From the NCBI GenBank assembly GCA_003339415.1, contig PDHQ01000126.1, positions 29,457 to 93,456 on the forward strand: a stretch of 64,000 nt of DNA, given 5' to 3'. Position numbers and translations under genes: made by a program. The notes under the pieces were generated by a model. That model worked only from the letters and a program-made list of their open reading frames with translations, searched no databases and was not told the origin of the DNA. Of this stretch, positions 58,301 to 64,000 are shown in pieces. Origin of the DNA: Ophiocordyceps camponoti-saundersi (nom. inval.) (lineage: Eukaryota > Ascomycota > Sordariomycetes > Hypocreales > Ophiocordycipitaceae). Positions within the stretch are counted from its first letter, which is position 1. Every line of letters starts with the position of its first letter.

Positions 58301-60188
58301 AGTTGGACGAGTATCACATTGAGTTTGATCTCATAGTCCAATTGCTGTCGCATATTGCGACGAACGAGTCTCTCCGTGACTACAGCAAGGCGGTCTTGGT
58401 ATTCCTGCCCGGAATAGCAGACATCCGGACCCTCAACGACATGCTCCTCGGCGATCCGCGTTTTGCGAGGGACTGGCTGATTTACCCCCTACACTCGACC
58501 ATCGCTACGGAAGACCAGGAATCGGCCTTTGTCGTGCCTCCGCCGGGGATGCGAAAAATCGTGCTCGCCACCAACATTGCCGAGACGGGCATCACGATTC
58601 CCGACGTGACTTGCGTCATCGACACGGGCAAGCACCGAGAGATGCGCTTTGACGAGCGGCGGCAGCTCTCGAGGCTCATCGACACCTTCATCTCTCGAGC
58701 CAACGCAAAGCAGAGACGTGGACGTGCCGGACGTGTACAAAACGGTCTATGCTTCCACATGTTCACCAAGTACCGGCACGACAGCCTCATGGCAGACCAG
58801 CAGACGCCCGAGATGCTCCGTCTGTCGCTGCAAGATCTTGCCATCCGCGTCAAGATTTGCAAGATGGGCGGCATCGAGGAGACGCTGGCCGGCGCGCTGG
58901 ATCCGCCTCTGGCAAAGAATATCCGTCGCGCCATCGATGCCCTCGTCGACGTTCGCGCCCTAACGCCTGGCGAGGAGCTCACGCCGCTCGGCCGTCAGTT
59001 GGCCAGGCTGCCGCTCGACGTCTTCCTGGGTAAGCTGATCCTGCTAGGCACCGTCTTCAAGTGCCTGGACATGGCCATTACCGTGGCCGCCATCCTCTCG
59101 TCCAAGAGTCCCTTCTCGGCACCTTTCGGGCAGCGGGCGCAGGCCGACAAGGCGAGAATGGCCTTTCGCCGCGCCGACTCGGACCTGTTGACGGTATACA
59201 ACGCCTACGTCGCCTGGAAGCGGGTGTGTCGCTCCAACAGCGGCATGGGCAAGGAGTTTCAATTCTGCCGCAAGAACTTTCTCAGCCAGCAGACGCTCGC
59301 CAACATTGAAGATCTCAAGGGCCAGCTGCTCGTCTCCCTCGCCGACTCCGGCTTTCTGTCTCTGACGGAGGAGGAGCGCCGCGCTCTCAGGGGCTCGAGG
59401 TTCGCCTCGGGCGCCCGCGGACGCAGGGAGCAGGCCTTTGTCGAGGTCCCGCAGCGCGTCGACGTCAACAGCGACAACGACGTGGCGGCCGCCTCGGTCA
59501 TCGCCTCGAGCTTCTACCCGAAGCTGCTGGTCAGGGATACGCCCGGAACCAAGGGACTGCGCAACGTAGGCAACAATCAGTCCATCAGCCTGCACCCGTC
59601 GTCGGTGAACCGCGGCCATCTCGACATCAAGTGGCTCTCGTACTACCACATCATGCAATCTAAGTCGTGCGTCCACTCTCTTTTTGCCCCTTGGAATCTT
59701 GTGCTTCTTCTTGCTCACCCACCAGCTTATAGCGTCTACCACGCGCACGAGACCACGGCCGTCGAGCCATTCGCCATTGCTCTACTCTGTGGCGACGTGC
59801 GCTGCGACGTGAGTTTGCCACCCCCTTTTTGTTCTGTCCTTTCTTCATTTCTTTATATCTCTCTCTCTTCCCCCCCAAACTTCTTCACGCCCCATCTCTA
59901 AACCGCAGCTCCCAGATGTTCTCAGGCGTGATGGTCCTAGACGGCAACCGCGCCCGCTTCGCCCTCCCGGACTGGAAGACGATGCTGGTGGTCAAGACCC
60001 TCCGAACGCGACTCCGCGAGATGCTCGTCCGCTCCTTCAGACAGCCAGGCAAGCTCATCACAGCCCAGCATCAGAAATGGTTCGACGTATGGCAGCGCCT
60101 GTTCTCGCTTCAGGATCAGCTGCTTCAGCACGCTCAGGAGAAGTCTTCGTCGTCGGCTCCCCCCTCCGTCGTCGTGGGAAAGGCTTAG
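55342..60188 (+). CDS. DEAH-box RNA helicase, DHX29/YLR419W type
   Basis: Seven exons: 55342-56059, 56113-56812, 56865-57435, 57495-57592, 57642-59666, 59733-59808 and 59916-60188. All junctions keep frame, giving 1486 residues. The start MAGTKKKKKPAANPARG is basic. A UBA-like stretch (GFPEPRIEAVLLHI) and a dsRBD-like region (PRRILEEACRSKDVSVKIHY ... YVATAALFHVF) precede the helicase core. Walker A GETGCGKST (about 691-699) is assembled across the exon 4/5 junction. DEVH is at about 795, SAT at about 828 and QRRGRAGR at about 1052, followed by the HA2 and OB-fold domains. The end (MFSGVMVLDGNRARFALPDW) matches the family. Human DHX29 helps 40S ribosomes scan structured leaders; the same role here is inferred. 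The last introns, 66 and 107 nt, are partly open in frame. Confidence 0.93.
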
Positions 60189-60675
60189 GTTGCCCGTCCG
60201 CGCGGAGGTGGCGCTCACCTGCTGGCTTTTTAAGTGGTTTTCAATCAACTTCTTCTTCTTTTCTTGTCTGTTGATGTTTTGTTGGCCTCTCTGGGTCGCC
60301 TCTTTGCCCTCCCTACCGATGAATTCTCTCAAGGGGGTTGAAGAGCTTGTAAATTACATAGGTAGGCTGAAACTGGTCGGATGGGCTCATAGATACGTCA
60401 TCTCGGCACGAGAGGAAAAACACATCGAGCATATAGACGCAATAGATGCCAAGTCTAGATGAACGGCGCAGCTGGCATTCAACCCCGTATACATACAGGA
60501 TTCTATTAGCCATCTCAAGCTCTCGGAAGCCGGTGATCATGTATGTACAGTCTACCCGAGCTCCCATCCAGCAAAGACAACGAGACGACGAGGGCAGGGT
60601 ACCCGAGACAGACAAGGCCATGGGAGCCACGGTAAGACATCTAGCCCTGTATGTACAGAGTCGATAGAGTATCGA
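60189..60675. other. Convergent intergenic region
   Basis: 487 bases between the 3' ends of the helicase (+) and the Prp24/SART3-type gene (-). No gene is seen; both 3' UTRs are expected. Confidence 0.6.
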
Positions 60676-63600
60676 TCAAGCGTCACCCTCGCCCCGGACC
60701 GCGCCATCCTTTTTAACTTCAGCGCCGAGAAACATGGCCTTAAAGTCGGCATTTGTCTTGGGCGCCGGCTTTCCCCCCTCTATCTCTGCCGGCTTCGCGT
60801 CGCGTACAACTCGGGACGGGAATCCGATGCCGCGTTTCGGGCCACCGGCGCGACGGACCGACGCAGGGGGTGGCATGAGGCGGGGCTTGTCGTTGCTGTT
60901 GCTGTTGCTGCTGCCGCCGGCGCCGCCGTAGACGATGCGATCATCGGTTCGGTCGGCCTTTGCGCGACGGAGATCGTCGACGGAGCCAGTCCTCAGCTTG
61001 TTGCCGTCGAAATCAAAACCGTCAAGCTGGAGGGCCGCCTTGCCAGCCGTGGCCGCGTCGGCGAACTCGATCTTGGCGCCGCCGTGACCGGGCTGGAGTA
61101 CGAGCTGAACGATTGCGCCGAAGGGTTCGACGAGGGCCCGGATGCGCGCATCGTTGACGGTATCGGGGAGCCCCATTAAAGCCACCGTCCGGGTCGCGAT
61201 GTCTGCCGCCGACGGACCAGCCTTGTCGGCCTCGGCGTTGCTGACGGGCTTCGACGACGGTGAGGCGGCGGACTCCCCGGCCGTCGTCGTCTTGGCAGCG
61301 TGCTTCACCTTGGACTCCTTGGAGACCTCGACCCGGAGGATCTGGTTGCGCAGCTTCGTGTTGTTCATCTCCTCGGCCGCCTTCTCGGCCTCCTCCTTGG
61401 TCTCCATAGCCACAAAGGCGAAGCCACGGTTCTTGCCAGCTATGTTGAGCGGCAAGGTGACCCTGCTCACGTTCCCCAGCCTGGAGAAGATCTGCCGTAC
61501 CTCGTCCTCGGTGGCGGCCTTGTCCAGACCGTTGACAACGACCTCTCGCCCTTCCGCAACAGCGCCCTCGCGGTTTTTCTTGCGCGACGGATCCGAATAC
61601 TTGGCCAGGAGGCTGAACTTGCCGTTGAGAAGTGTGCCCTCCTTGGTCACAGCCTTCGCCGACGCCGCGCGGTCGCGGAACGAGACATAGCAGAAGCGTC
61701 GGTGGGTGTTGACAGTTAGGCTCGGCCATCGGATGCTTAGAATCTCGCCGCAGTCCTTGAACAGATCTCGTATGTACTTGTCGTCAGCCACAGGCGGAAA
61801 GTTGGTTACGTAGACCGTCAGATCGTATCCCGACTGAACGCTCAGCTGCGACTGGCCAAAGTATTTGCCGTCCCTGAGCAGCGCAGACTGAGCCTCGTCG
61901 GGGCTGGCGAACTCAATCAAGGCTGTCGACGAATGGCCGTCCTCTTCCCGTATGAGGGCCGTGACGCTGTTGATATGGCCGTACTCTTTGAAATACTGGC
62001 GGACTTTGGTTTTAGTGACCTCGGCCGGTAGGCCTGTTACGATGATGGTGGCGTTCTCTCGATCTCTCTTGGCGTTGGGCTCGGCCGAAGTCGACGGGGC
62101 CGTCTCCTCGGGACCGGTCCTCTGACGCTTACTATCCTTGACACCGTCATCTTCCTTGTGTTCCGGCCGCTTGCGCTTTGATCCGTTGACCGCGGCAGAT
62201 TCGGTTTCGCCATAGTAAGCGGCAAAGGCAGCAGCCTTGGCCTCTTCCTCGCGTTGTCGCCGTCGCCGGACTGCCTTGCCAACCCTATGCACCATGTCCG
62301 TAGCGCGCCGCACCGACGTCGGGTGCTCATAGTCGTTGCAATGCTGCATGTACACCTCGAGAACCCTCTCGGGCCAGTCGATGGTTTTTCGGTTGGCAGC
62401 AGCATGGAGGACAGCGGTACCGAGCTTGGGAACCCGCAAGCAAGAGCTAACGCTGGACGAGGGCGTAGGGCTTCTGACAGGCTGAGAGTTGGACGAGAAA
62501 ACGAACATTTCCCACATGTAGTAGCGGATCCAGAAGTCGTAACTGTCGGCGTGGATCTGGACGTCAGACAGCTTGCTCCAAACAGCCCTAGCCTCGTCGA
62601 TGGCCCCCTTCTTCTCTGTGAGGTACTGAATGTAAATTCTTTCCAGCCGAAACTTTGGGTCGCCTTGAAACTCTTTGCCGTAGAGCCTCTTGCCAACGAC
62701 GGCGACGTCCTCGAGAGCGGCTCTGAGGCCAACATCGGCCAGGTCGACGGCCTCGTCGGTAGCGGTGGCTTCCATGGCGGTGCGCTTCAAGAAGCCACAC
62801 CAGGCAACGTACATTTCGATCATACTCTCCATGCCGTTCTTGTATAGTTGATTTTCGCTCGTGGCCGAGTGCTTGATGGATTCGATGTCTGGAAAGGGCA
62901 GTTTGGCCTCTTCGGCGCACAGAATATAACGATTCCAGAGCTGGCCAGACCAGGGGCAATGCTGCACGGCGCGGCGGAGCATGTCGAGAAGCCTCTCAGA
63001 GGCTTGAAGTTCAGTCTGCGTGGAGGAGACGAAGACGATATACTCTTGCCAGACGCCGTCGTCCAAGGCGAAGAGGCTGCTGAGAGCCCTTTCGAAAAGG
63101 CCGCAACACAGATCCGAGGCTTTACCCTGACTCTGGCGAATTTCCCACTCCAGGTAGTCTCTCATAACGGACTTGAGCGCATCGTCAGTGGAAGCCTCCT
63201 TGAGCTTGAGCTCGAAAGCATCACGAGCGGCAAGGGCCTTTTTGGCTGCCTGGGAAAGAGCCGTGACTTCCTTCATCGTCTCCTCCCATGCTGCCGTGTT
63301 ATACTCGGACAGGAAGGTGGAAAAGGCCTGAGAAGTATCGTCCCAGGAGAGATGGGGGGTGGCGAGACGATCGCGGTAAAGATGGGTCACGCGACGAATA
63401 CCCTCGGGTGTCTTGGTCTTGGCAAGCTGCTCCAGCTCGAGAGACAGCCAGCGGTCCCAGAGCAGGTGGCTGTCGTCGATGCGGTATTTGATGGCCTCGT
63501 AGCCCTGCTGCCACAGGTCGAGGGCGGCGCCGAAGGTGAAGAGCTCGCGGGCCATCATGGTCTGCTCGTGGTCGGGCCATGAGCCATCGTTTGCCTGGCT

Positions 63601-63783
63601 GCGAACCCAGAGGCTCCAGAAGTATTGGCAGTAAGCCAGCCAAAGACGAATGCTGGCGGGCTCGGCGCCGATGGCACGTTTGTAGAGCTCGACCACATGG
63701 ACACACTGCTCGATGTCGGAGGCGTTGCGGCCCGCCTCTTCGAGATAGGCGATCCAGCTGTCCTCACCTACAGGGTTGACCAT
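60676..63783 (-). CDS. HAT-repeat and RRM splicing factor, Prp24/SART3 type (U6 snRNP recycling)
   Basis: A single exon of 1035 residues from MVNPVGEDSWIAYLEEAG; the frame is open 27 codons further upstream but only through GTG. Residues 1-510 are half-a-TPR (HAT) repeats, such as RLWLAYCQYFWSLW, LLWDRWLSLELEQL and QLWNRYILCAEEAK. A Lys/Arg-rich stretch with nuclear-localisation signals follows (GSKRKRPEHKEDD). Four RRMs start at about 579 (ATIIVTGLPAEVTKTKVRQY), 654 (LTVYVTNFPPVADDKYIRDL), 746 (EVVVNGLDKAATEDEVRQIF) and 863 (TVALMGLPDTVNDARIRALV). The C-terminal motif NADFKAMFLG (about 1013) is the Lsm-ring binding element. This layout is that of SART3 and fungal Prp24, which re-anneal U4 and U6 snRNA. 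Budding-yeast Prp24 lacks the HAT half, so this is the ancestral form. Confidence 0.93.
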   Translation of the reverse strand: MVNPVGEDSWIAYLEEAGRNASDIEQCVHVVELYKRAIGAEPASIRLWLAYCQYFWSLWVRSQANDGSWPDHEQTMMARELFTFGAALDLWQQGYEAIKYRIDDSHLLWDRWLSLELEQLAKTKTPEGIRRVTHLYRDRLATPHLSWDDTSQAFSTFLSEYNTAAWEETMKEVTALSQAAKKALAARDAFELKLKEASTDDALKSVMRDYLEWEIRQSQGKASDLCCGLFERALSSLFALDDGVWQEYIVFVSSTQTELQASERLLDMLRRAVQHCPWSGQLWNRYILCAEEAKLPFPDIESIKHSATSENQLYKNGMESMIEMYVAWCGFLKRTAMEATATDEAVDLADVGLRAALEDVAVVGKRLYGKEFQGDPKFRLERIYIQYLTEKKGAIDEARAVWSKLSDVQIHADSYDFWIRYYMWEMFVFSSNSQPVRSPTPSSSVSSCLRVPKLGTAVLHAAANRKTIDWPERVLEVYMQHCNDYEHPTSVRRATDMVHRVGKAVRRRRQREEEAKAAAFAAYYGETESAAVNGSKRKRPEHKEDDGVKDSKRQRTGPEETAPSTSAEPNAKRDRENATIIVTGLPAEVTKTKVRQYFKEYGHINSVTALIREEDGHSSTALIEFASPDEAQSALLRDGKYFGQSQLSVQSGYDLTVYVTNFPPVADDKYIRDLFKDCGEILSIRWPSLTVNTHRRFCYVSFRDRAASAKAVTKEGTLLNGKFSLLAKYSDPSRKKNREGAVAEGREVVVNGLDKAATEDEVRQIFSRLGNVSRVTLPLNIAGKNRGFAFVAMETKEEAEKAAEEMNNTKLRNQILRVEVSKESKVKHAAKTTTAGESAASPSSKPVSNAEADKAGPSAADIATRTVALMGLPDTVNDARIRALVEPFGAIVQLVLQPGHGGAKIEFADAATAGKAALQLDGFDFDGNKLRTGSVDDLRRAKADRTDDRIVYGGAGGSSNSNSNDKPRLMPPPASVRRAGGPKRGIGFPSRVVRDAKPAEIEGGKPAPKTNADFKAMFLGAEVKKDGAVRGEGDA

Positions 63784-63900
63784 TGTCTCGTCGCTCCGCC
63801 TCGCGACGCGACAGCGGTCATCACAGGTTGTCGAGGAGGCGGACGGTGACGAGGAGGGTGGCACCGAGACGCGGTAGCCGAGAGGAGAGGGAGAGGGGGA

Positions 63901-63953
<53 letters not shown>

Positions 63954-64000
63954 AGGGGGGAGGGGGGGGGGGAGGGGGGGGGGGGGGGGGGGGGGGGAGA
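63784..64000 (+). repeat. Window end: short upstream region then poly-G
   Basis: About 100 bases upstream of the Prp24/SART3-type start codon are followed by G50 (63903-63952), AA and further G-rich sequence with single A interruptions to the window edge. It looks like the end of a contig. Any upstream exon of the last gene would be lost here. Confidence 0.8.

Overview
The window is nuclear DNA of a filamentous ascomycete (Pezizomycotina, most likely a sordariomycete). Genes are split by short introns of about 50-100 bases with GT donors, CTRAY-like branch points and CAG/TAG/AAG acceptors. Coding sequence is GC-rich. Products include fungal-only families such as Pal1, a Zn2Cys6 regulator tail, a CNH-type Rho GEF and a second PKA catalytic subunit. 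I cannot name the species. A run of 10 Ns at 13561-13570 shows this is a draft assembly.

Layout. 1-450: C-terminal fragment of a Zn2Cys6-type regulator (+). 829-4243: RPF2 (-) and PEX5 (+), divergent from a 406-base promoter. 4244-9896: 5.6 kb without a convincing gene, full of GA, CATA, TACC and GAT microsatellites, palindromes and poly-G/poly-C. 9897-13009: Gln/His-rich developmental regulator of the medusa type (+). 13010-18730: another 5.7 kb without a convincing gene, with the assembly gap. 18731-20374: casein kinase I, HRR25 type (+). 22176-23854: inositol polyphosphate 5-phosphatase with a C-terminal membrane tail (+), convergent with PKA catalytic subunit 2 (-, 24539-25900). 26928-30452: GRAM-TBC-EF-hand Rab GAP of the Gyp2 type (+). 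32132-34038: Pal1 (+). 34538-35536: RecA/Rad51-paralogue-like protein with a decayed P-loop (+). 35789-39596: Rom2-type Rho1 GEF (-). 41032-45610: lineage-variable stretch holding a small F-box protein, a protein with a duplicated Trp-rich module, a small secreted-protein candidate and an FYRA/ISVY-domain protein that may have an ADP-ribosyltransferase-like fold. 46266-54449: GCN1 (-, 2667 codons over four exons), divergent from a DHX29-type DEAH helicase (+, 55342-60188, seven exons). 60676-63783: HAT/RRM splicing factor of the Prp24/SART3 type (-). The window ends in poly-G.

Most genes are conserved housekeeping or signalling genes: ribosome biogenesis, peroxisome import, translation control, U6 snRNP recycling, cAMP, Rho1 and CK1 signalling, and polarity. 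They form no pathway cluster. The parts most likely to hold something undescribed are the small genes at 41-46 kb, the RecA-like protein, and the repeated intergenic motifs. I found no tRNA, rRNA, CRISPR array or intact transposon. Splice junctions were read by eye and checked for reading-frame continuity. No database or RNA evidence was available.
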